Of a DNA stretch of 64,000 nucleotides, positions 37,101 to 49,851 are shown piece by piece. Location: contig NC_089731.1 of the NCBI RefSeq assembly GCF_035083965.1, positions 10,576,001 to 10,640,000 on the forward strand, given 5' to 3'. The position numbers and the translations under genes were made by a program. Positions within the stretch are counted from its first letter, which is position 1. Each line of letters opens with the position of its first letter. The notes beneath the pieces were generated by a model, which had not been told where the DNA came from, searched no databases, and saw only the letters and a list, made by a program, of their open reading frames with translations. The DNA comes from Branchiostoma lanceolatum (taxonomy: Eukaryota > Chordata > Leptocardii > Amphioxiformes > Branchiostomatidae).

Positions 37101-40100
37101 TAAGCATAGTGATTTCTAATCCTCAAATATGCACCAATTAAATCATCATTACGATAATATCATATTTCCATACGATGTGAAATCATGAAACATGTTAAAA
37201 ATTGGTCAATTAGCAAATGATGATCATCAAAATAGATATCATACTTCAAAATGTGCAAATACAACAATTCCGATCAGATTCAATGTTCTTAGTTGAAGTG
37301 CCCATAAGTTTGTAAAGCTATCTGTCATGATCTACCTCTTTGACCACCGCCTGTATCGGAGTAGTGTCTTCTCCTGTCAATGGGCGTTTGTCCGGTATGA
37401 TGATTTGCAAGCCAGTTTTGAACAGCAGTTTTCTGCATCCTTTTCTTCTCATTCATAATCAGTTTAGAGTTCCAATATTCCACACGTTCATTCTGAAGGG
37501 TCCGTCGTCTCATGAAAGCCTCTACCCGTGTGAGTCCTGATCAAATATTGAATTTGTTACTGATGATGTACTAAAATGATCTCATATCCTTCGATAAGTT
37601 AAACTTACTTGTAAGCGGCAGTGTAACTGTAGTCTGATCTACTGAAAGCATCAAGTCTCACGAAATGCAAAAAATACAGGTTCTTCATTCCTGCTTTTAT
37701 TGAGCACTACTGTTACTACCTTGGTCATGTGGCGTGATGGTATCTGCACTCGGCTTTTGTTGTCCTAACTGAAAAGGTCGTGACCTCGCAGGAATCCGTG
37801 ATTCTTTGTCAAGGTCAATAACATCAAACGTCAATGAAGGCAATAGACAGAATATCCGCAGAATATCGCTCAGATCGTATGACGTCTATTGCGTAAGGTC
37901 TTATTCCATTCATGTGTGCACGGATTTCATTATGAATTCATATATAAACATCATGATTGTCAGAAACTATACATTCAAATAAAACAAGTCTTCATAAAAG
38001 CGATGCATGAGGAGATAAAGACAGATGCCTGAAAGAGCTCCTTAATGTGCGCTTTACTTACGGTGTCTTTGTCTATCGTTGCTATTTACATCGTGCATTG
38101 ATCCACCAAACAGTGAAGTTAGAGAGACGGCGGGACGTCTGACTCCTAATGATGGTTCGGCGTATTGAAAATGTTCTCCTGCGTGTTCAATAGATATAAC
38201 TTGACTGTTAGCTTGAGTATGCGCACAATGCGGTCGATCTACTGTAATCAGCAAGTCGTTTAAAATACAAAAGTTCTTCATTCCTGATACCTACCTTGTT
38301 GGTCAATTCAACGTTATATGATAGAACGTGAACGTTGTGAAGCTCTACAGTAGTATGGTATTGTAATTGAAAGCAAATCAAACCAATTATCTTTATCGAG
38401 CTTAGATAATAACAGCCATGTGGCTTTGACAGTCACACTTCATCATTTTGACAATTTTCACTACTAAAACTCAACTAATCATTTCAAGAGATTTGAGGTA
38501 AAGATTACTCAAACTGTAGAACGATGCAGCTTTTAGAGACCACTTTTCTGGAGAATATCTAAGGTGTTATGATCAGAACGGTCACCTTTTGGTTCTTGTT
38601 CCGGTCTTCTGTCTGTCAGGTCTTAATCCATTCATGTGTTCGCGGATTCCATTATGAATTCATATATAAATGTCATGATTGTCAGAAACTAGTACTATAC
38701 ATTGAAATAAAACAAGTCTTCATAAAAGCGATGCCTGAGAAGATAAATGCAGATGCCTGAAAGAGCTCCTTAATGTGCGCTGTACTTACGGTGGCTTTGT
38801 CTATCGTTGCTATTTACATCGTGCATTGATCCACCAAACGGTGAAGTTGGAGAGACGGCGCGGCGTCTGACTCTTATTGAAGGTTCGGCATTTTGAAGAT
38901 GTTCTCCTGCGTGTTCAATAGATATAACTTGACTGTTAGCTTGAGTATGTGCACAATGCGATCGATCTACTGTAATCACCAAGTCGTATGAAATACAAAA
39001 GATCTTCATTAGACCCCCATTCCACTTGGACGGCGCTCTCACTGCGCTCTCACGGCGACCTAAAATGGTCCAGAGCGCCGTGAGAGCGCCGAACTCCTGG
39101 AAAACGTGCTCAAGTGGAATCTCTACGGCGACCCTTGCGCGCTCTCAGCGCGACCAAAATGTCAAATGTCAGCAACTTTTTAAAGATTTCACAGATCACT
39201 CAACGAATTCCAGAGATAAAGAACGAATTTTTGTTACGTTCTGTGTGCTATGTTGTCTTCTCAGTCATACCTTTACCTCTTGCATCATATTTGAATGATA
39301 AAATCAAGGGGAAAACAGATTCAATTTTAGTCGCTGCACGGTCGCTCAGTGTGTGTCTTAAGTAATATATGTATGTTCAACTTGTTTTGTCTGTGTTGTC
39401 TGCGTTGTCTGTCATGTAAACTGTTTGCAATAAATATATTTTATCATTGTACGTTATAATAGAAACGTAAATCACAGAATTTTTAAACACATTTTGAACC
39501 ACTGACAAGAAAACTTGGAGGGAACTTAATTTGAATGGAAGCAAGTACTTGTAGGTATTGGTCAATTTGTATTACCCACGAGCAAAACTATGATTTGACC
39601 ACAAAATTCCCAAAAATTCAAGAAACACCACTTCAAGAATGAAATTTGTTTGAACTACAGTTAAGACCATTCAATCCATATAGAGCGCTTGCTGCGATCC
39701 TTGAGCGCTCGCTGCGGCCCTTTGATCCCACCTTGGGCGCTCTCACGGCGCTCACCGCGCTCTCTGGGCGCTCTCACGGCGCTCGCCGCGCTCGCTCCGC
39801 GCTCTCTCGGTGCACGTTTTTGGATCGCCATCCTCGGCGCTCTCACGGTGAAGGTTTTGATCATGTTCAAAACCATCGCCGAGGTGACGGCGCGCATGGC
39901 GCTCTCGCCGCGCTGTCGGCGCTCTCGCCGCGCTGTCGGCGCTCTCAATGGCGCTCTCGCCGCGCTGTCGGCGCTCTAACGGCGATCTGGCCAAAATGTG
40001 GTCGCCGTGAAAGCGCGGTGAGAGCGCCGTCCAAGTGGAATGGGGGTATTACTGATACCTACCTTGGTCTCGTGGCGTGATGTTATATGCGCTCGGTCTT

Positions 40101-42972
40101 TGTTGTCCTGATTGGAAATATTGTGATCTCGCAGGATTCCGGGATTCTTTGACAAGGTCAACAACATTAAACATCAATAAATGCAATATACTGAGATGAC
40201 TTTGATCGTATTACGTCTGTTACGTTAGGTCTTATTCCGTTGTTATGTGCGGGTATTCCATTATGAATCTATATGTAGAACTGTTGTGACTATCAGAAAC
40301 TATACATTCAAATAAAACATATCTTCATAAAAGCCATGGCTGAGGACATAAAGGCAGATATGCTATTTCCTTAACTATACTTACGGTGTCTTTGTCCAGC
40401 ATTGCTATTTACATCTGGAATTGATCCACTCAACGGTGAAGTTGTAGAGACGTTGGGACTTCTGACTCCTATTGAAGGGTCAGCATACTTAAGCTGTTCT
40501 CCTGTGCCTTCAATAGATACAATCAATTGTTAGTCTTGATATGTGCACACTGTTGCATGATCTACTGTAATCATCAATTCGTATGAAATGCAAAAAGTTC
40601 TTCATTCCTGATCTTGAATGAGAACTATGGTACCTACCTTGGTCCCGTGGAGCGATGTTATATGTACTCGGTCTTTGTTGTCCTGATTGGAAATATTGTG
40701 ATCTCGCAGGATTCCGGGATTCTTTGACAAGGTCAACAGCATCAAACGTCAATAAATGCAACATACAGAAGATGACTTTGATCGTATTACGCCTGTTACG
40801 TCAGGTCTTATTCCGTTGTTATGTGCGGGTATGCCATTATGAATCTATATGTAGAACTGTTGTGACTATCAGAAACTATATATTCAAATAAAACATATCT
40901 TCATAAAAGCCATGGCTGAGGACATAAAGGCAGATATGCTATTTCCTTAACTATACTTACGGTGTCTTTGTCCAGCATTGCTATTTACATCTGGAATTGA
41001 TCCACTCAACGGTGAAGTTGTAGAGACGGTGGGACTTCTGACTCCTATTGAAGGGTCAGCGTACTTAAGCTGTTCTCCTGTGCCTTCAATAGATAAATTG
41101 TTAGTGTTGATATGTGCACACTGTCGTATGATCTACTGTAATCATCAATTCGTATGAAATACAAAAGTTCTTCATTCCTGACCTTTGATGAGAACTATGC
41201 TACCTACCTTGGTCCCGTAGAGTGATGTTATGTGTACTCGGTCTTTGTTGTCCTAACTGGAAAGATTGTGACCTCGCAGGAACCCGGGATTCTTTGATAA
41301 AGTCAACAATATCAAGCGTCAATGAATGCTATAGACGGAAGATGAATCTGATCGTATTGCTTTTATTACGTCAGGTCTTATTCCGGTGATATGTGCACGT
41401 ATTCTATTATGATTTACAGCTGTTATAACTTTAGAAACTATATACATGTACATATATATTCAAATGAAACATCTGTTTCTGCTGATGAGATAGAGACAGA
41501 TGCCTGTCAATCATTTCATCTCACCAAGGACGTGCGCTATATGCGCTGTACTTACGTTGTCTTTGTCGATGTCCATCAGTGTTGTTTACATCTGGCATTG
41601 ATCCACCAAACTGTGACATTGGAGAGATGGCGGGACTTCTGACTCCTGTTGAAGAGCCAATAATGATTACCAAGTGAAGAGTAAGGTTGTATTTCTACTA
41701 AGTACACGTATAACTTTATGATTACTGTTTAAGACAGCGACCTGGATGGGTCATTGAAAAGTGCTTCAGATTTAATCTATGCAAGAATCAGTTTTTCTTT
41801 ATCAGGCTTAATGTTATTTCTTTAAAGAAAACAGACGTATATCGTGGCTGTTACCTGAGTCTGTGCTGCCGCTTTTGACTTCATCTACAGCGTGAGCGGC
41901 GTGGCTATTTTCCAACCAGTCTCGAACGTGGTCGATTCCCACCCTTGTCTCGTTATGTTTTCTTCTCAAAAGCCGAAGACGTTGAGTCTGAAGGGCCAAT
42001 CGTTCCCTCAAATACCCAGTCCGTGATTCAACTAAAACAAAATATGCTTTAAATGGAAGAGCATGATTAAGAGCCAATACCTAGAAAGGCAGCCAACGAT
42101 CTGGCTAGCCACATACATTTCCCATTTTCGTATCCAATCTTGTTTCGATAACGACCACACTCATAGCGAACAAAGAAAGCATTCTATCGTCATATGGACT
42201 CCAATTTTATTACCAGGAACAGTTTTGAGAAACCTTGTTTTACAGACCAAATGTTGTGGAGACAAAATTGTACTGCCGCCTCACCTGAGTTTGGATCACG
42301 GCCCTTCTCGATGAAGCTTGATGAAGGAGACCACTGGTCAGTATCGAGAGTTTCTTGATCACCATTGTAGGCATCTCCATCGGTGGAATGGCCCAGCATG
42401 TTATTCAAAAGTTCCACTGATGTTGATAGCTTTTTCAGGGCCGTCTGGATTTTTGGCTGGTGCTTAACGTCCTGTAGTGTTATCGGAGGTGATGGTGTGA
42501 TTTTGGTTTGAGGAAGTGCATTCAGACCGCCAACCGTTGCACCAAGTGCCTGTGATGGCGAAGCAAGGTCTGCTGGTGATGTTCCCAGAGCAGCTCGTAG
42601 TCCAGCGATTTCTTGCTGTAACCGGTTTACCTCATATTGACGTAAGAGTTTGTCCCGTTCTGCCTGCAACCTAGCGATCTCATCCTCTGAAACGGCGTGG
42701 GGAGGGGAGCTTCCATCGGGAGCAGCTTCGGGAGGAGAGGTGACATCTTTCACATCCACTGGATGCACCTGAGGATCAGCCGAATGTGTGGATTCTTTTC
42801 GCCGCCATTTGCATTCGGGACCAAACTCGCTCCCTGCCTCTACATGGTCTTTCACTGGTCTACCACACGCAGTGCACATCTCGGTGGTTGTCTTCTCTGG
42901 CTCTGTTGAATCGTCCTTGTCTGAAGAATGGATTTCAGCTTCCACTGTGAGCATGTGTGCACCGCCAGACAT
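31200..42972 (-). CDS. Gene B: modular phase 1-1 exon gene, paralog of A and C
   Basis: Modelled coding exons, 5' to 3': 42972-42285, 42031-41855, 41645-41556, 41291-41208, 41044-40961, 40721-40638, 40468-40385, 40146-40063, 38870-38790, 38145-38062, 37803-37720, 37536-37336, 37044-36958, 36774-36637, 36313-36242, 36009-35779, 35499-35209, 35051-34830, 34198-34028, 33598-33470, 33227-33090, 32783-32631, 32402-32340, 32172-32110, 31803-31603, 31351-31200. Total 1312 codons, all junctions phase 1. Exon 1 carries CTACGRP with C33, C36, H43 and C54, then ARLQAERDKLLRQYEVNRLQ, a likely coiled coil. Exon 2 is basic (RRKHNETRVGIDHVRDWLEN). Exons 3-11 are the alternating array. Exon 17 is RS-rich. 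The last ends RDFFNDLF. No secretion signal or membrane helix. Function unknown. Paralogous exons in C support nearly every boundary. Confidence 0.78.
35209..35499 (-). CDS. Gene B exon 17: RS-repeat cassette
   Basis: Encodes ALPSRKHPEKQ then six or so RSPSRG/PSRSPRR units and a basic tail ending KNEPG. Acceptor CTTGGCAG, donor GTACAT. Almost the same as gene C 51025-50735, which is much closer to it than gene A's version, so the B and C split is more recent. Confidence 0.75.
38300..38625 (-). repeat. Intronic duplication carrying a broken exon end
   Basis: About 300 bp repeat the intron between gene B exons 17 and 16 (35530-35815), including the TTATCTTTATCGAGCTTAG block and the donor end of exon 36009-35779 (GGTCACCTTTTGGTTC). 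After about 40 bp of that exon the match stops and joins GGTCTTAATCCATTCATGTG, which belongs to the array introns. The exon fragment has no acceptor and is dead. Confidence 0.7.
38790..41645 (-). repeat. Alternating two-exon array in gene B
   Basis: Two cassettes alternate. Type I encodes GVRSPTVS..PLSGSIPDVNS and is found at 41645-41556, 41044-40961, 40468-40385, 38870-38790 and again at 38145-38062. Type II encodes ESRNPARSQYFQSGQQRPS and is found at 41291-41208, 40721-40638, 40146-40063 and 37803-37720. The repeat period in the central part is about 570-575 bp, and the introns of neighbouring units are almost the same base for base, so these duplications are young. Gene C has two adjacent type I copies plus one more at its 3' end, and one type II. 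Gene A has one type I. Confidence 0.82.
39012..40048. mobile_element. 1.04-kb GC-rich element with inverted ends and TTA target duplication
   Basis: Left end GACCCCCATTCCACTTGGAC and right end GTCCAAGTGGAATGGGGGTA are complementary but for the outermost base. The inverted ends run for roughly 45 bp with few mismatches. TTA flanks it on both sides (39009-39011, 40049-40051), as for PIF/Harbinger-type elements. The interior is packed with GGCGCTCTCACGGCGCTC-type repeats and has no transposase, so it is non-autonomous. Removing it restores the intron sequence seen in sibling units of the array. It ends about 14 bp from the donor of exon 40146-40063. Confidence 0.82.
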
Positions 42973-45726
42973 AGTTATAAAGCCACGACTAACATGTCCA
43001 AAAGCTAGTCATCATTAGTCTGAAAGGTTTGTCTTTGTCGACCTGAATAAGATAAATAGCGTTCTCGTTATTACCGTGAAGTTATTTAACACTGTATGGA
43101 CACGTTGGAAGCTATGAGATAAGCATATCGCCATGTGTTTCTGTAAACACCACTGAGAGAAAAGCCTAACCCTCTCCAACCACATGTGTTTCAAGGTGTT
43201 AAAGCATTAGTGCATGCATCACTCTACAATAGAATTTTACCCACCTATTAAGACAATGTAACCTTGAGTCACAAACACATATCTGGTCTCTAGGTTGGTT
43301 CACATACAATTGTTAGGTTCTATTAGTGCTTGGTCACCAAAATAGTGTTAGGTATAAAGTCATCTCACCAGGAAAATATTGACCATTCCCTTCATCCTTC
43401 CATTCACCATTCGATCAGTAACTTAACATTACCCTCTGGACACTTCAATCGACTATAATAGTGATCCTTCCTTGGTAAAGGGTCCGGATCCCCTATTCAC
43501 CTTCAGTGACCGACAGAAAGGTCAATTTAAGGACATAGAATCTCCATTGTCTATCGTGTGAGAACCTTTTGCTTAGGGGCCAAATACTGTTACTCAAATG
43601 GGTTTGTTTCGTAACAGTTACTTGTTTTTTACATGGAGAATTCCTTCATCACCGATTTTAGTGTCAAGTCGCCATATACTTGCTTCATACTGACATAACT
43701 AACGCCACTCATATCGAGTCAGTGACAATACACGGTATGCAACCCATATGACTGCCCATTGTTTTGCCAAATACCTCACCTACACATCGTACATACCTTG
43801 ACTCCAGTAATGGTGACGAATCTATGAAAAAAAGGTATAAGAAGTGTTTAAGACAAGAGGGGGGTAGAATGTGTCCCTCGGATGACAGACAACAACAAAG
43901 TAGAGGTCTGGAGTTCGACGTTCGTGTGACCCCGGGACTGATCAGACAGGCACAACCACTGGGCAAGGTCAGAGGGGACGTTATTATTAGTACTATTTAT
44001 GATAGCACAGCTGTTTTGCTTGGAGTGAAAGACCGTATGAAGTTATGCAGTGATACGCAAGTATAGATGTTTGAGTCATTTTCGAATGTTTGTTAGTATG
44101 AATGAAAGAGCACAATATTTGTACTCAAGAAATCTAGTCATTTTTATCCGCAATAAACACCTCATCCATTCTAACTGCATGATAGAGACCCGTAACGTGT
44201 CACTATGGGTCCAACCTTAAAGTCTTATATGCATTAAAGACTAGAATCATACACACATGCGCGTTCGTGGATGCGACCATAGCTGTGAAATGAAAAACCT
44301 GTTCAAGTACTGACAGCTGCATATCTGCTTGTGATATACATTGGTGATTGGCCTCGGGCACACGCTAGTGGCAGCGAGGGCAGAATCCAACCCTGCAACT
44401 TTTGTTTGATTGGGTATAATCAATTTGACCTTTCGTAAGAGAGCTTGTCGGCGAATACTATCAGCAACAGAGTGCCTCTCAACATGATTCAAGCTACGCT
44501 GGTCGATCAGTAGAGGAGTCTTTTTCGTTCTGATCCGTATTTTAAAGTGTAAGCGGTAACTTGTATATGATTCTACGTTCCATACAATCTGCGATGTTCA
44601 GTATAAACATGAGGCTGGGAGCGTTCTCTCTCGAACTGGGAAGATAAACACCCCAAGGTCTCACGAGAGGTGCCATGAATGCGGGGACTTTTTGACGGGT
44701 CATCATTACGGGTCAGTAGAGATGATTTAGCGTGTTGTGTGTTGTAAATGAACCATACAGAAGGAGGGAATTTTGATTAAGTTTTCGAAGAAGTTTGGAT
44801 TGTTAAGAGGTGGGAAAGGCAGCTTGTCACACATACACACACGTGGGTACATGCACACGCGTACACAGACCATAATATGAACTAATATAAATCTATATAA
44901 ACAGGTCTACTGTCATGACCTGATGACATCCAACATTGCGGGTGTGTGACTATACATTCATATGTAGAATTCTTTTTTGTGTCCATCATCAATTCCACCA
45001 CCATGAATAGACGTTCATTCCAGCCGAATCATTGTCCTTTTTCGAATGACACATGATATATCATCCACACAGGCTCATAAACGCTGCTGTTTAATTCTTT
45101 ATGGAAACCAAAATGATACACTTAATCTATGTATCTCGATCTAAAATAGGTGCATGCAAATGTGCATCAAGATCGTAGCATTAAGTAAAACAGATCTAGA
45201 CATTGTGAACAGACATTACAACAAATCACAATGACCTGTCTTGCATATTCACGCCCAAAAAAGGCTAAATGCAGTATGTTGAATTGCTAAAAGAGAGAAA
45301 GAAAACATGTACTATACAACGCGTGAATATACAGATTATATGCTTCTTCTCTTTTCTTAAAAATTGTGCAACACGGGTTCACAAACTTGTCCGGTTACAT
45401 CAGTGTTTGTTGATGACATAGATATGTGAACATGTCGCATTTTGCTGTCGATATTAGGTAAGACATTAAAAAGAGGGTTGTTACACATGTCACTATACAG
45501 TGTGCATTCTAAGACATTGTGACAATATTTTTTATACAATAGGTGTCACAGGAAGTGCTTAGTTTGTCATTTGAAGGGGTCCGGTTGTATCTACCTACTT
45601 CAATTGGTAATGGGCCAGTGGCTACTGATTCTTAGTCAATACTATGATTATATATGTACATGTATCATGCAGTTGCCCATGATTTCAGTTAGAACTGATT
45701 AATCGCAGATTCCCCCCAAAGGGGCC
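42973..45726. other. Intergenic region between genes C and B
   Basis: No gene is seen. 43770-44332 is homologous to two blocks upstream of gene C (see the repeat entry). CA-rich spots occur near 44830-44870. Upstream sequence near 43415-43480 (ATCAGTAACTTAACATTACCCT) resembles 28115-28175 upstream of gene A, so a promoter-side flank is shared by the paralogs. Confidence 0.4.
43770..44332. repeat. Upstream flank of gene B, duplicated upstream of gene C
   Basis: The block around 43781-43830 (TACATACCTTGACTCCAGTAATGG region) resembles 60170-60230. 44098-44332 resembles 63785-64000, with the last 90 bp (TACACACATGCGCGTTCGTG onward) almost the same. The second locus is split by about 3.5 kb of extra sequence. 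Confidence 0.7.
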
Positions 45727-48700
45727 TTAGGTCTTTTTCTTTTCTTTCTTTTTCTTCCCCGGCATGTTTGAAAACCAGCTGAGGTCTGGCATCGATGAAC
45801 CGGAGACCGATGATGCTATGAAATCAATAAAAAAATAAGAAAAGATAATTATCTCTCCCATTCTATGTTTCACTTGTATTCAATACAGCCTCTCTAAAAT
45901 ATGAACAAAGTTAGTCTCACTCCACATCTTTTGATACCACTGATAAGCTAGATACTAATAGTAGAGACCTGTTACGACAGGAAGCAAAGCACAACCCAAA
46001 GATATCTTAAGTACCTGAACTACGTCTTCTGCCGGAAGATTTGAGATAGCTCAGTGGAGATAAGGTGTTCAGGTCGGTGTTTTTGTCAGAACTCCTTCGT
46101 CTTTCAGTCCTTGAGGCCGATGATACTGTGAATGAAAAAAAATATTAGAAAAGAAAATATAAGAGTGTCTCCCATTCTATGTTTTCACATGTATTCCGAA
46201 TTCCATCCTCTCTAAAATATGCACAAAGGTAGTCTCACTTCGCAGCTTTTGACACCAATGATAGGCTAGATACTAACAGTAGACAACTGTTATGGCAGGA
46301 AGCAAAGCACAACCAAGAGATATTAAAAATGTACCTGCACTCGCATTAGAACCACGTCTTCTCCTGGGGTACATGTCCATGGGAGATAAGGTGTTCGGGT
46401 CGACGTTTTTGTCAGAACTCCTACGCCGATGCCGCTGGTTCCCACAGGCTGGTCCAGCCCTGCGAGGAGCCCTCTCCTCATCGGGTGCCATACCGAGGAG
46501 GTCTTCTATGCTTGACCACCAACTGCGCGGTGAGAACCAGTCCATGTTCTCCTTGTCATCTGACCTCTTGGTTGACTTCTCGTTCTGAGGGGGAAAAATT
46601 TGGACTGACGGGAGGTCATCCAAAAAACCGGGCGGTCCTGTGAAATGCAGTGATACACAATGACTTAAATAACGGTGGACTTGGTACTATAAGTTTTCTA
46701 CGGTATGTAGTTTTGTTATAAACTTGTTGTCGTTCAACTCTTGGTGGTTAAGAATCCATGACTAAACCAGGACGAATATACTAAAAGCGAATTTTGTAAA
46801 CAGATAATACGTGCCACATTCCTACAACATATCCATAATTTAGATAAATGAATAAGCTTAAGTGCAATAACATCTAATTCATTCACCTCTACTTTCCTGC
46901 TGGTCTCTACCACTGTCTCCCCAAAGAGATTGCTTCAGGCTATTCATAAATCCTTGAGAGAGAAAAAGTTCTTGCATCAGCATAATAAGTCAAACATTCG
47001 TTCGTAGCCTTGCCTTGAAAGTCAATTTACGTAATCATTATCACCGAAATCCTCATGAAAATTCTTAATTCCTATCTAATTGTACAACAAAGTCATACAG
47101 CACGTTGTCACAGAAATACCTGTCACAGAAATACCTGAGTTCCCTGCATCCCTGTGACTTCCGGTGTCCTCCCCTCTCTTCCAACTTCCCACGAAGGAGG
47201 GTCGTCGCTTTTCTGACTCACCAGTCGTCCATGAGTCAAAGCTACTTTTCAGACTGTCTAGTAAACCTTGGTGAAAAGGACAAAAAACATTCGTGCTTAT
47301 TGACTAGTTATTATCAATATTGGCAAACCTTTAAACCTTCAATTTGTAAAATTTAAGATTCCTTATCAACGTACTTGGTGAATTCTCCTCTTGGTTCTTC
47401 CCTGCTTGTCCTCCGATGACCATGTTGTGCACGATACCTGGGATGTGATCTTCGTACGTACCACGGTCTTCTACGGTTTCGGTTTCAGGAATTCGTAGGA
47501 ACGTTTTAACCCCACTCGCAAAATCCGAGAGCATTGCAGCTCCTCTTCCAATTGGCTCTGTCATTGGAAAGACATATGAAATGTTTTACAACTGTGGATT
47601 TAAGCTGATCCCCGAAAGTACCTGGGACTAGGTTTAGCATGTACAAAGATGTTTCAGTAAATGTATCACTTGATAGATGCTATTTGAGACGTCCTTACTG
47701 ATACCCAGCTCAATATACTTGTGTTATGATTTACTGTACCAACTAAGTAAATCCGTTCTTACGAGAGCCACGTCTTCTGCCGGTGTTGTCCTCTCCTGCC
47801 TTAAAGCTTCCCAAAATGACAAGGTTCTCATCAGAAAGTTTATTGTCTGAGCTGTCCACCACATACTCCATAGGGGGGGCATTATAGAGGAGTTTCCCGC
47901 TGCTTCCGGAGCTTCTTCCTTGAAGAAAAAGACAGATAACGAAAGATGAAACTTTCTCGACGTCAGGGATTTATGTTATGAAAAGCCAGCGTCTCCAAAC
48001 TGCTACGCGCGTATTTCCTTGTTTCTTCTGGAATCTATCTATCTATATCTGTATTTGTATCTATTCTATATAGCCGGTAAAACCGACCTTCGGCGTAACA
48101 AACCAGCTTAAAGTTAAGAATTAAGCGACAATGTACTATGATAATGATGTTAATTTCTGTCTTTGTGAATTGTGTAACATTTACAGAAGCTATGTTAAAC
48201 GCCACTTTAATTCAACATGTCTTTTTCAACGTGATACAGTGCATATATCAGTAAGAAATGGTAATATTAATGATGATGACAGCATATATCAGTGAGATGT
48301 CACATACTTGAGTCATCCGATGCTTTCCCATGTGAGCTACCGGTGTCCTCGCCCCAACCAGGTTCGCCCAGTTCTGTGGGGTTCTTTTCATTCTGTTCAT
48401 CACCACCCAATAAGTTCATAAAGGATCCCTTGAAACTGTCAAAGAACCCTGTGAATATCAAATTCAGTAATGCATTAAACAGTTGATGGTTATATAAGGA
48501 GAATTCAAACTCTACAACTGTGGATTTACAATGATTCCCACAAGTAACAACTACCTGGGACTGGGTTTAATATGGACAAAGATGTTTCAGTTAGTGTATC
48601 ACTTGATAGATGCTATTTGAGACATCCTTACTGACACCCAGATCAATATCCTTGTGTTATGATTTACTGTACCAACTTAGTTCTTACGAGAGCCACGTCT

Positions 48701-49776
48701 TCTGCTGGTATGGTCCTCTCCTGCCTTAAAGCTTCCCAAACTGACATTCTGCTCATCAGAAAGTTCGTGGTCTGAGCTGGGCACCACGAACACCATAGGG
48801 GGGGCATTATGGAAGAGTCTCCCGTTGCGTCCGGAGGTTCTTTCTTGAAGAAAAAAGATAGATGAAGAAAGATAAAACTTTCTAGATGACAGGGATTTAT
48901 GTTATGAAAAGTCAGCGTCTACAAACTGCTCTGCGCGTATTCCTTTGTTTCTTCTGGAATCTATCTATATTATATATCTACATCTATTCTATAAACCGTA
49001 TAACCGACCTTCGGCGTAACAAACCAGCTTAAAGTTAAGAATCAAACGACAATGTACTATGATAATAATATTTTTTTCTGTCTTAAAGTTTGTGAATTGT
49101 ATAACATTTACAGAAGCTGTGTTAAACGCCACTTTAGTTCAACATATCTTTTTCAACGTGATATAGTGCATATATCAGTAAGAAATGGTGATGTTAATGA
49201 TGATGACAGCATATATCAGTGAGATGTCACATACTTGAGTCATCCGATGCTTTCCCATGTGAGCTACCGGTGTCCTCGTACCAACCAGGTACGCCCAGTT
49301 CTGTGGGGTTCTTTTCCTTCTGTTCATCACCACCCACTAAGTTCAAAAAGGATCCCTTGAAACTGTTAAAGAACCCTGTGAATATCAAATTCAGTAATGC
49401 ATTAAACAGTTGATGGTTAGTTCTGATGTCAATATCTCTTGGATCATACACATACTCGTGCTGAGATGTATTGGGACGCTGCTCCATTACATCAAGGGTA
49501 ATTTGTCCTCCTTTGGAATTGTCAATAAGACTTTACCTGACATTGCGTTGGTGTCTTGTGCTTTGTGTAAATCTCCATTGGCTTTGTATGTCTTCCAGTT
49601 TGCGCGCTTGTCGTCTTGCAGTCTTGTCTTGACCGAGCCGGATACCCCTGCATCATCTGCTGTGGTAGCTAGGGACATCTTTGAAGCCCAACCCGTTGAA
49701 GTATTTCCTGTATAAAAGATATTTTTATACTATCTTTATGTACTAGCTGTTGTCAATTTTATGTAATTTCAATGAC

Positions 49777-49807
<31 letters not shown>

Positions 49808-49812
49808 CTGCT

Positions 49813-49851
<39 letters not shown>

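Noticed and set aside
39646-40080. 144-codon Ala/Arg/Leu-rich frame on the plus strand and its overlaps
   Set aside because: It lies almost entirely in the GC-rich repeat interior of the TTA-flanked element. The low-complexity repeats keep several frames open by composition.
38790-41645. Regularly spaced short repeats that could suggest a CRISPR-like or satellite array
   Set aside because: The repeats are exons with flanking splice sites and a period of about 575 bp, in a eukaryotic gene.
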